From: Acholeplasmataceae bacterium UBA6150
GTDB taxonomy: Bacteria > Bacillota_I > Bacilli_A > Acholeplasmatales > UBA5453
Assembly: GCA_002423145.1 (NCBI GenBank)
Contig: DIUU01000013.1
Span: forward strand, 1-64,000
Length of the DNA stretch: 64,000 nt
Reading direction: 5' to 3'
Made by a program: the position numbers and the translations under genes. The notes under the pieces were generated by a model. That model was not told where the DNA came from. It did not search any database and saw only the letters and a list, made by a program, of their open reading frames with translations. Positions 45,189-53,067 of this stretch are shown piece after piece (position 1 is the first letter of the stretch; each line of letters begins with the position of its first letter).

Positions 45189-47705
45189 CTATGCTATGAC
45201 TTGGTAAAGTAGGATTTCAGAAATTGTAAATGTACCAGGAACACTAATTAAAGTGCCACCAAGTGTACCAAAATCAAATTCAAACTTAACTTGATCAGTA
45301 ACGTCATTTGCTACAGTAAATGGAACATAAACTACTTTTTCCACGCCTGCAACAACTGCAAAGTCATAAGAACCAGCAGATAATAGTGATGCATAACCCC
45401 AGTTTGGAACAACAAAGTTCACACGTAGGTCTCTATTGACTGAAGAAGTTACGACAACCTTAAGCATGTAGTTACCAGCCTTTAAGCCAGAAAGCATTTG
45501 ATACATATGAGGTTGATATGCAGCACCTAAAGTTTCAACTGTAACAACAGCTTTACCATCAACTGCTTGCATGTTACCAGCGCCACCGCCAGCATTGTCA
45601 TAAGTCCAATGTAATACTTCTTGAGCTGTACCATTGACTAATAATTCTGGACCAGCAGTCTTCTTGAAGGAAATGTTATCAAACATGATGAATTCTGAAC
45701 CTGTATCAAATGACACAAATTGATTACCAAATTCAAGTTTAATTTCAAATGGCAATGACATATCTGTACCAGTAGTTGCAGTCACTGTATAAGATGCTTT
45801 TTCAGTTGTAATAGCAACCGTACCAGAGGTAACGATGTTGTTATAACCTTTAGGTTCACCTTGTGTAAAGAACGGGTTTAATACCAATGCTTTAGATGCA
45901 TAAGCATCGAATGTAAATGTATAAGTGGTTTCTGGTTCAAGTACTAGCTTGGTACCATAAATCAATTGTAACATCCAAGATCCAGGATTGGATCCGCCAA
46001 CATATTTAGTTAATTCATATTTGAATTCGCCATTAACAACAGACAATGTAGCAACTGAGCCTTCCCAATCATTCGAGAATCCTTGCCATCCAAGCGCATC
46101 AAATGTGGTATTGACTAATAATGTGTCAAGTACTGCTTCTTGTAACTTGATGTTATCAAATGTAATCAATGAAGCAACTGCATTTGGTGTAGCACCTAAG
46201 TCAAATTCAAATTTAGTATTGTCAGTGGACTTGTCAACTGTAAATACGAATTGGAATGTTTGGAATGAGGTAGTTAATTGAATACCAGCTTGTTTGAAGT
46301 GTTCATAATAGGTAACATCTTGAGTGACAACGAAGTCGATGTCTCTAGCTACTGATGATTTCACATCAAATGAAGCACGGTAAGTCTTACCTTCGATTAA
46401 ATCAACTTTTTGAACCAATTGAATCGACCATGTACCAGCATCACCTGGGTTAGTAATATTCATTTGGTAAGTGCCATCAACGATAGCTCCAGTAAATGCA
46501 GCGACATTACCCCAGTCTTGGCCCCATGTGGTCCATTCTGGTGTAGTTGCATTGATTGGTGCTGAGAAGTCACCATTTTTAAGAATATTTGTGTTGGAGA
46601 ATAACATGCCTAATACAGTAAGAGTCACTGTGAATGATGCGTCATTACCAGCTTCGTCTTCAATAGTATATTCAATAGTGAATACAGCTTCAACAGAGGT
46701 ATCGACAGCTGTAACAACTGCTTGTGATGCGTTTTTAATAACAACAACGATATTTTCTGTCACATCGCCATCAACAACGTCAAATGCTGTAACGCCAGCA
46801 AGTGGATCGAATGTTGCACCAATGAGAACAGATCTTTCAGCAACTAGTCCTGAGAAAATTGGAGCAACTGTATCTGGATCAGCAACAGATTCTTTAATTT
46901 CAATATCATCGAACCAAAGTGTTGCGTCAATCTTTTCGCCACCTAAAGTACCCAATTCAAATAAGATACCACCACGCTTGTTGTCAAGTTTGTGTGTGAA
47001 CTTATAAGAATAAGTTGCCCAGTCTGTAGTGATGAGTCTATTTTCAGTTTGACCAGGTTTGAAATCTGTAAACCATGGTGCTGATGTTAATAGTTCACCA
47101 ACTTGAAGGTTAATCGTTTTAGCTACTGAAGATTTCGCTTTAAAGGAAACTTCATAAGTCTTGTCTAATTCAAATGGCACGTTCATTTGACCGAAACGTG
47201 GAGTCCATACGTTAGAACCAGCAATAACTTCAACTTTTAATGTGCCATTATCTGCTGTAATAGTCATTTCTGCGCCATCCGCAATATAATTGACCGCTGG
47301 GTCTGTCCAACCGCCTGTACCGCCTTCAAAGTCTCCATTGATAAGCATTTGTCCTTCGACAGCTGTTGGGTTTAATACTGTTAAATAACGCCATTTTTCA
47401 CCGGTTACGTTGCCTACTGTAACTGAATATTTAATTGCAGCAACACCCACGGCTTGGGTATTTAATACGCCTGTAGCTGAAATGGTCGCAGTGGATTGTA
47501 CGGTAATTAAATCCGAATAATCCTTATTGTCGTCTCCAATCGCTTTAACTCCGGTTAGAACGTTAAATTCTGCACCGTAAGCGATGTCTGAAACGTCAGT
47601 TGCGCCTGTGAACGTAATCTTTGTAAGCTTGGCTTCTGATTCACAAGCTACCAAGGCTACAACACTTAAAACCGTTAAAACTAACAACATAAATGTTTTT
47701 TTCAT
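45189..47705 (-). CDS. Multi-CBM surface lipoprotein
   Basis: An 838-aa lipoprotein (lipobox VALVAC, Cys21) made of non-catalytic modules: an Ig-like domain (about 27-110), a CBM4/9-type jelly roll (about 112-275), a bacterial Ig/DUF5011-like domain (about 280-362, DTVAPIFSG, GDVTENIVVV), then three more CBM4/9-like modules (about 368-533, 534-690, 692-838). Each CBM begins with a short LxNGxF-like line and ends with a FDxIxxKE-like strand. CBM4 members commonly bind beta-1,3-glucan. It probably captures laminarin-type polymer on the cell surface. It starts with an ATGA overlap to the phosphorylase gene. Confidence 0.82.
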   Translation of the reverse strand: MKKTFMLLVLTVLSVVALVACESEAKLTKITFTGATDVSDIAYGAEFNVLTGVKAIGDDNKDYSDLITVQSTATISATGVLNTQAVGVAAIKYSVTVGNVTGEKWRYLTVLNPTAVEGQMLINGDFEGGTGGWTDPAVNYIADGAEMTITADNGTLKVEVIAGSNVWTPRFGQMNVPFELDKTYEVSFKAKSSVAKTINLQVGELLTSAPWFTDFKPGQTENRLITTDWATYSYKFTHKLDNKRGGILFELGTLGGEKIDATLWFDDIEIKESVADPDTVAPIFSGLVAERSVLIGATFDPLAGVTAFDVVDGDVTENIVVVIKNASQAVVTAVDTSVEAVFTIEYTIEDEAGNDASFTVTLTVLGMLFSNTNILKNGDFSAPINATTPEWTTWGQDWGNVAAFTGAIVDGTYQMNITNPGDAGTWSIQLVQKVDLIEGKTYRASFDVKSSVARDIDFVVTQDVTYYEHFKQAGIQLTTSFQTFQFVFTVDKSTDNTKFEFDLGATPNAVASLITFDNIKLQEAVLDTLLVNTTFDALGWQGFSNDWEGSVATLSVVNGEFKYELTKYVGGSNPGSWMLQLIYGTKLVLEPETTYTFTFDAYASKALVLNPFFTQGEPKGYNNIVTSGTVAITTEKASYTVTATTGTDMSLPFEIKLEFGNQFVSFDTGSEFIMFDNISFKKTAGPELLVNGTAQEVLHWTYDNAGGGAGNMQAVDGKAVVTVETLGAAYQPHMYQMLSGLKAGNYMLKVVVTSSVNRDLRVNFVVPNWGYASLLSAGSYDFAVVAGVEKVVYVPFTVANDVTDQVKFEFDFGTLGGTLISVPGTFTISEILLYQVIA

Positions 47706-50700
47706 TTGGCTTCCTCCCTATTTATGTATACATTTATTTGATCAATGCCGCCAGAGCGAACATTTGATGCCAAGTGTGTAAGTTTGTCACCTTTAATCCA
47801 GTGTGAACCGAATGCGTCGATGACTTCAATGTCTGTAATGCGTGCTGATTTATCATAGGTATTTAACCCAAGTGGGTTGATATATGTCACTCTTGTATTG
47901 AAAAATTTGAAACTGACACGACCTTCTTTGAAGAATCGCTTATTCAAGATGGGTTTAAATGCCAAAACCAATTGATTATCAATTACATCAAATGGGTGTT
48001 TACCGATGAACATTTCTTTATACATCGATAGCATTTCAGCGGTTGAACCTGACAATCTGGAAACGAAACCTTGACCATGTTTTGCTGGGTCAGGATTGGT
48101 AGATGTCGCGATGAAACTGGAGTTTTCCAGTGGTGATCTTCCATAAACCTCAGGATTCATAAAGCACACCATATTGGTATCCATTTCACTGTAAAATTCA
48201 TCGTATAAACCTGCTTTTAACAACCCTAATAAATATTTATAGGTCATATGTAAAAAGTTAGATTCACGTTCTAGCCACCCTTTGGTGAATGCTCTGATAC
48301 GTCCGATTTCATTCGAATACGCATCGAGTGAGACACTGGTTTGATAGAATTTGAGTTTTGCATCATACAATTCGGTTTGTTTAATGGTCTGATACAGTGT
48401 TCTTGCTTTATCAACATCACTCGTTTGTTTTAAGAAACGCGCAGGGGCTTCTAAGAAGGCTGGGATTGGATTCATCTTGAATGCCAACACTTTCACAAGT
48501 GGTAGCTTATAATTGCCAATTTTTGGTTGTCCATTTTCTAAGATGGGTTCATACTTTAAGGCTTCAAAGGTGAGGTATGTTGGATAAACTTTATCAATTT
48601 GATAGGCTTTTTCTTCTGCTACCCTTAAATCTTGATCGATACGTTCCAACACATGAATCGCAGTTTTGGTATTGATTTGACTGAGTGTAAGGGGTTGTTT
48701 TAAAGCAACTCGATACGTTTCTAGAGCAGTGGTTCTCTCATCCCAAAGTTGAAATCCTTTAGATTGAAGCGATTCATAAGATTGAATGAGTTGTACTAAA
48801 GGTGATAATACTTCAATGGTTTGTGAAGGGTGGGATTTAAATGCTTTTAACAAAAATGCATTCAATCGCTTTAATTCAAACATTTCAGATACACCAGAAC
48901 CAAATAATCCAGGTAATCCATTCATCGCATCATTCCACCCTGGTTTATTGGCATCGTAGGATAAACCTATGCCTTCAGGGTCTAATAAGCCATATTTATT
49001 TAAAACAAGGGTTAACAATTTAGATGCCAATGTAACTTCTACTGGTTTTCCCTGAACTTCAACCCAATCTGAATGACCATGGTGATGAGCTAGTGCGCCA
49101 TATTGTCGGACTTTACCATCTTTGGTTAAAACAGTTTTTTCAGATCTTGGTAAGACATCGGTATGGTTATCGAAGAATTTGTATTTTTTCTTCTCAAATA
49201 ACAATGCATTTTCATTTTCTGGGTAAATGTCTAAATACCCTTCAATGAGATCATAAATGTATGTAAAGTGATCGTTCCAATAACCTTCGCCAAAACTTGC
49301 TTTGATTTTTGGTGTCGATTCTTTAAGGATGACTTTCATCGTATTCTCTGCTTGAGAATCTTCATAGCCAAGTTCAATCAGTTTTTTATACAACAACCCA
49401 GGGGTGAATGGTTTTTGAATGAAACCATCGAGTCCTGGATAGACTACTTTACCTTGATAATCAAATTGTAAACCCTCAATCGACAGTGGGTTATAACCAT
49501 CGGCACTGATGAGTGATGCGAAATGCCATAAGTTATGATCCTCAATGAAATTATGGAACAAGGTATCGTTTCTTCTGTTTTGAAGGACATCACGGAAGTT
49601 ACCATTACCTTGTGAATAATACTCTGGTTCAATGACGAAGAAATTGTAGTCTCTTTCTAAGTCACCATGTTTACGACTAAATAAATGATAGCTCGCAATA
49701 CCTTGTTTTGTTTCAATTGGGAAAGGCTCTCCACCTCTCAATAAATTATCTAAGTAACATTGTTTTAAGTAAGCATCGAAAAGCGGTTCTGCTGTTTCAG
49801 TATCGATTGCATTGGTCAATTCTTTATGCAATTCGATGTTTTCGATGTCTTTAGTTCTTAAATAGTTGGTATCCAGCTTAGTAACATATTCATCTAATAA
49901 CTGAATATCGGAGGTATAACCCACCAAACTATTCAAAGTGACAATTTTATCTAAAGTGTAACTGAAAGCACTGAACGCACAAGGCACTTGATTCACCACC
50001 ACTTGGGGTTTATCAATAAAGTTTTCAAATGCATGATACATAAATCCATATGGTTTTGCAAACGAAGTATCGGTATCAAACACCAATTTGATGTCTGCAA
50101 TGATTTTCACGGTTTGGTCTTCTAACTTAGAAATGTAGAAATTACCATCGGTGACTTCATTGACTTCGGCGGAATCACCTGTTGAAGCTCTGAGTTTATA
50201 GAAAGCATAACCTTCTTTAAATTCAACATCCATCCAGGATTGTAATAAATTCGATATGGCTTTGAAGCCGCCGTAATCAATCCCTGAAGGTAAGATTTGA
50301 GTTAAACCATCCAAAACCTCAATGTGTTTTGGTGTAAAGGATAAATTTTCAAAGGTGACTTTTCTAACGAGTGCACCAATTTTTTCATTGGGTAGTGTGA
50401 AATATTTAACAGTAACCTTGATTTGGATGGTTTCATTGACTTCACTGATGGATACAGAATCTTTTTCAACATAGAGTGTTTGTTTTAGTCCATCTTCTTT
50501 AAAGAATTCATAAATGATGCCATCCACACGAATGAATGTTCTAAACCCAATCGTTTTGGTATACATGTAGGCTGCATTGGCAGGAAAGAATTCAAGGATA
50601 GCGCCGTTCTTATCGCGTCTACCAAAACTGGTAATGACTTGACCGCGATTGACATAAAAGCTCCATAGGGGGATACCCTTTTTACCTGCGATTCCCGGCA

Positions 50701-50770
50701 AGAACGAGGAAAATGGTTTTTGTTTTTGATAGTTTTTTTGAGTAAATGTTGTGTGGTGATTCGACTTCAT
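47702..50770 (-). CDS. GH94-superfamily phosphorylase, GH161/GH149-like (beta-1,3-glucan phosphorylase)
   Basis: A 1022-aa cytoplasmic protein (no signal peptide) with the cellobiose-phosphorylase-type plan: N-terminal beta-sandwich (about 20-320) and a large alpha-barrel containing GWNDAMNGLPGLFGSG, whose Asp (about 613) stands at the general-acid position of inverting phosphorylases. GEGYWNDHFTYIYD and QGNGNFRDVLQNRRND are other conserved lines. Size and neighbours fit the GH161 or GH149 beta-1,3-oligoglucan phosphorylases, which give glucose-1-phosphate from longer oligomers. First gene of the long operon, behind two operators and a cre-like site. Confidence 0.72.
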   Translation of the reverse strand: MKSNHHTTFTQKNYQKQKPFSSFLPGIAGKKGIPLWSFYVNRGQVITSFGRRDKNGAILEFFPANAAYMYTKTIGFRTFIRVDGIIYEFFKEDGLKQTLYVEKDSVSISEVNETIQIKVTVKYFTLPNEKIGALVRKVTFENLSFTPKHIEVLDGLTQILPSGIDYGGFKAISNLLQSWMDVEFKEGYAFYKLRASTGDSAEVNEVTDGNFYISKLEDQTVKIIADIKLVFDTDTSFAKPYGFMYHAFENFIDKPQVVVNQVPCAFSAFSYTLDKIVTLNSLVGYTSDIQLLDEYVTKLDTNYLRTKDIENIELHKELTNAIDTETAEPLFDAYLKQCYLDNLLRGGEPFPIETKQGIASYHLFSRKHGDLERDYNFFVIEPEYYSQGNGNFRDVLQNRRNDTLFHNFIEDHNLWHFASLISADGYNPLSIEGLQFDYQGKVVYPGLDGFIQKPFTPGLLYKKLIELGYEDSQAENTMKVILKESTPKIKASFGEGYWNDHFTYIYDLIEGYLDIYPENENALLFEKKKYKFFDNHTDVLPRSEKTVLTKDGKVRQYGALAHHHGHSDWVEVQGKPVEVTLASKLLTLVLNKYGLLDPEGIGLSYDANKPGWNDAMNGLPGLFGSGVSEMFELKRLNAFLLKAFKSHPSQTIEVLSPLVQLIQSYESLQSKGFQLWDERTTALETYRVALKQPLTLSQINTKTAIHVLERIDQDLRVAEEKAYQIDKVYPTYLTFEALKYEPILENGQPKIGNYKLPLVKVLAFKMNPIPAFLEAPARFLKQTSDVDKARTLYQTIKQTELYDAKLKFYQTSVSLDAYSNEIGRIRAFTKGWLERESNFLHMTYKYLLGLLKAGLYDEFYSEMDTNMVCFMNPEVYGRSPLENSSFIATSTNPDPAKHGQGFVSRLSGSTAEMLSMYKEMFIGKHPFDVIDNQLVLAFKPILNKRFFKEGRVSFKFFNTRVTYINPLGLNTYDKSARITDIEVIDAFGSHWIKGDKLTHLASNVRSGGIDQINVYINREEAK

Positions 50771-50780
50771 ACTGGCCTCC

Positions 50781-50794
50781 GGAAATCGGTTTCT
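50781..50794. promoter_or_regulatory. LacI-type operator 1
   Basis: GGAAATCGGTTTCT, a CG-centred inverted repeat. It lies 11 bp before the start codon of the GH161-like gene. The same core occurs at 50856 and 55586. Confidence 0.7.
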
Positions 50795-50807
50795 TTATTT
50801 TACATTT

Positions 50808-50831
50808 GAAGGTGCACTATGTGCTACCTTC
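50808..50831. repeat. Inverted repeat between the two operators
   Basis: GAAGGT..GCAC / GTGC..ACCTTC forms a 10-bp stem with one bulged base and a 3-nt loop. No T run follows on either strand. It falls in the 5' untranslated region of the glucan operon, between operator 1 and operator 2. Confidence 0.65.
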
Positions 50832-50834
50832 GAT

Positions 50835-50848
50835 TTAAAACGCTTACA
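50835..50848. promoter_or_regulatory. Weak cre-like site
   Basis: Read on the minus strand, TGTAAGCGTTTTAA matches the CcpA cre consensus TGWNANCGNTNWCA at 13 of 14 positions. It lies between operator 2 and the inverted repeat. Confidence 0.35.
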
Positions 50849-50855
50849 ATTTTTA

Positions 50856-50869
50856 GGAAATCGGTTTCT
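50856..50869. promoter_or_regulatory. LacI-type operator 2
   Basis: GGAAATCGGTTTCT, identical over 14 bp to operator 1 and 75 bp from it. Two sites on one promoter region allow looping or cooperative repression. Confidence 0.7.
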
Positions 50870-50898
50870 TATTTTCCACTTATTATATTATCACATTA

Positions 50899-50912
50899 TG
50901 TAATCGTTTACA
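50899..50912. promoter_or_regulatory. Catabolite-responsive element (cre) candidate
   Basis: TGTAATCGTTTACA matches the CcpA cre consensus TGWNANCGNTNWCA at every position and is nearly palindromic. It lies upstream of the GH161-like operon, just after the lacI-type gene end. Carbon catabolite repression is inferred; the presence of CcpA in this organism is not shown here. Confidence 0.5.
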
Positions 50913-50928
50913 AGCATTTTTATTTGTT

Positions 50929-51936
50929 TTATTGGGTAGTTTCCCTAAGTACCAATTCAACTGGTATTCGAATGACTTCTTCTACCTTGATATTAGGGTT
51001 ATTGATGAGTTGTATTAGTTTTTTAGCCGCCGTCGTAGCAATCAATTCTCGGTCCTGTTTGACTGTTGTCAAACCTGGTGTAAAATGTCTTGCAAAAGCG
51101 ATGTCATCGTAACCAATGATTTGAATATCCTCAGGAATTCTGATATTGTGATCTTTAAACGCTTTTAATACACCTAAAGCGATGTCATCTGATCCCACGA
51201 GGAGACCTTCAGGCAATGGATTTTCAAGCAATTTCAAGGCTGCTTGGTAACCCGAGGTAAATCCAAATGATTCAGCGAATACCACATGTTCTGGGTGGAT
51301 CGCTAATTGGTGTTCACTGTGATAGGTTTTGAACGCTTGATAGCGTTCGTTAAATGCTTTTGATTGTTGAGGACCTGCAATAATGCCCACAGTTTTTAGT
51401 TGGTTATGTTGGTATAAATGGTCTAAGCTAACTTGAATACCCATCGCATTATCAGAAATAATGGAGTGGATTCCTGGAATTAAGATATCGGTTGAAACAC
51501 AAGGAATGTGTTTTTTCGCAATCTCATGTAGTCCTTCATCGCCGTAGTCGCCTACCACAATATAAACGCCATCCACTTTCTTATTCATACACCATTCATA
51601 ATAACTCATCCGATTGTGTCCCAATTTAGACACAATAAAAGAGAGTTCATACCCTTCGTTTTCAACATAATTCTTGAAATGTTGTAAAATCGAGGAAAAG
51701 AAGGGGTGCTCTAATCCGATGTTTAGATCTTCTGAGAAAATGACACCGATGGTATAACTTCTTTTGGATTTCAACATCCGTGCAGAGGTCACTGGAACAT
51801 AGCCAACTTCTTTGATGTGAGCTAGGACTCGTTCTCGAGTTTCTTCGGAAACATTGCCTGTTCGATTGATGACTTTAGAAATCGTGCCAGGGGATAATCC
51901 CATTTCAGATGCGATGGTATAAATGGTTCGCTTCAA
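50929..51936 (-). CDS. LacI-family transcriptional regulator of the glucan locus
   Basis: A DNA-binding repressor with an N-terminal HTH (TIYTIASEMGLSPGTISKVINRTG, about residues 4-27 in outline), hinge helix (SARMLKSKRS) and periplasmic-binding-protein-like sugar domain (about 60-335). It probably binds the CG-centred operators at 50781, 50856 and 55586 and releases on binding a glucan-derived sugar. Starts are TTG: 51945 overlaps the GH16 TGA stop but has no room for a ribosome-binding site, so 51936 (AAAGGA ten bases upstream) is preferred. It lies at the end of the upstream operon it should control. Confidence 0.9.
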   Translation of the reverse strand: MKRTIYTIASEMGLSPGTISKVINRTGNVSEETRERVLAHIKEVGYVPVTSARMLKSKRSYTIGVIFSEDLNIGLEHPFFSSILQHFKNYVENEGYELSFIVSKLGHNRMSYYEWCMNKKVDGVYIVVGDYGDEGLHEIAKKHIPCVSTDILIPGIHSIISDNAMGIQVSLDHLYQHNQLKTVGIIAGPQQSKAFNERYQAFKTYHSEHQLAIHPEHVVFAESFGFTSGYQAALKLLENPLPEGLLVGSDDIALGVLKAFKDHNIRIPEDIQIIGYDDIAFARHFTPGLTTVKQDRELIATTAAKKLIQLINNPNIKVEEVIRIPVELVLRETTQ

Positions 51937-51941
51937 ATCAC

Positions 51942-52673
51942 TCAAATCCTTTCGTAAACTTTAACGTATTTAAATTGCATGGATACTGGGAAAATGGAAT
52001 CGTCAATCGAACCGCCCCACCAACCACCCATAGCCAAATTTAAAATTAAATAAAACGGTTGATGAAATGGCCAACCGCCTTCATCAGTAAGACGATTTTC
52101 ATCGCCACGATGGAAAGTCACATGATGTTTTTGGTCGATGAAAAATTTCAATTCATCTTCATCCCATTCAAATGCATATTCGTGAAACCCCTCAGTTAGT
52201 TTTGGGTCTTCCACGATGTGTGTGGGTTGTAAGTAATTCAAATGATTATAACTCTTTGAATGGAGTGAAAAATGGACAAATCCAGGATGGTTTCCGACAT
52301 GTTCCATCAAATCAATCTCACCACATAAAGGCCACGAAGTACCTGCTTTAAAAGCATCTGACAATAACCAAATCGCTGGCCAAGTGCCTAAACCTAGGGG
52401 TAATTTCGCACAAACTTCAACGCGTCCAAATAAAATGGATTTTTTACCATAAGTCGTTAGTTTAGCTGAAGTATAGTTATTCTTTCCGTATTTTTCTTTA
52501 TAAGCTACAATATTTAAAATACCCTCTTTGACAAAAGCATTTTTTATACTGTCTGTGTAATATTGGGCTTCCCCATTACCAAAACCATGTCCACCCGTTT
52601 CGTAATTCCAAATCGATTCATCGGGTTTACCATCTTTTGAAAATGTGTCTTCCCAAAGTAACTTAAATGCCAT
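51942..52673 (-). CDS. Cytoplasmic GH16 beta-glucanase
   Basis: A 243-aa GH16 protein without signal peptide. The motif GEIDLMEHVG gives Glu119, Asp121 and Glu124. NYETGGHGFGNGEAQYYT near the N-terminus and NLAMGGWWGG near the C-terminus are laminarinase-type features. Being cytoplasmic and next to phosphorylases, it likely shortens imported beta-1,3-oligosaccharides. It overlaps the cupin gene by 11 bp and the LacI gene by its TGA. It is only moderately like the other cytoplasmic GH16 at 27 kb. Confidence 0.88.
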   Translation of the reverse strand: MAFKLLWEDTFSKDGKPDESIWNYETGGHGFGNGEAQYYTDSIKNAFVKEGILNIVAYKEKYGKNNYTSAKLTTYGKKSILFGRVEVCAKLPLGLGTWPAIWLLSDAFKAGTSWPLCGEIDLMEHVGNHPGFVHFSLHSKSYNHLNYLQPTHIVEDPKLTEGFHEYAFEWDEDELKFFIDQKHHVTFHRGDENRLTDEGGWPFHQPFYLILNLAMGGWWGGSIDDSIFPVSMQFKYVKVYERI

Positions 52674-53067
52674 GATTCATCCCCGCTAGTTCTATTATTT
52701 GTTGTTTTTGACTTTCAGTAAGTATTAAGATAGGGGAATTATCATCGGTTGTATTTTCTTCTTCAATGATCAATAGTTTACAGTTTTTCGACAACGTATG
52801 AGAGTGAAAAACCCCTTTTTTGATGTTGTAAATCTTGTGTGGTTCCATGTGGATGGGAACAATTTGGTTGTCCTCAACAATGAATAATGTACAGGCACCT
52901 TCTAATACCACAAAAGCCTCATCGGTCAAATTGTGTGCTTGAAATCGATGAATGTGTTGTGGTTCAAGTTCTTCAATGTAATTTAAAATCGCAATGCGCC
53001 ACGATTGGTAATGGAATAATTTTTGATACCCAATACCCTCAAACTGATGAATTTCAATACCTTTCAT
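52663..53067 (-). CDS. Cupin-domain protein
   Basis: A 134-aa single cupin. HIHRFQAHNLTDEAFVVLEG (about 39-58) holds the first metal-binding motif and GVFHSHTLSKNCKLLIIEE the second half. The histidines are kept in part. Function is unknown; in this place it may bind or isomerise a sugar, but nothing proves it. The start ATG 53067 is set by GGAGG, which lies within the end of the GH94 gene (14-bp overlap). Confidence 0.7.
   Translation of the reverse strand: MKGIEIHQFEGIGYQKLFHYQSWRIAILNYIEELEPQHIHRFQAHNLTDEAFVVLEGACTLFIVEDNQIVPIHMEPHKIYNIKKGVFHSHTLSKNCKLLIIEEENTTDDNSPILILTESQKQQIIELAGMNHGI

Noticed and set aside
46471..47007. 178-aa plus-strand open frame antisense to the CBM lipoprotein
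   Set aside because: Low-complexity Ser/Thr/Val sequence produced by the opposite strand of a beta-rich gene; no ribosome-binding site and no family resemblance.
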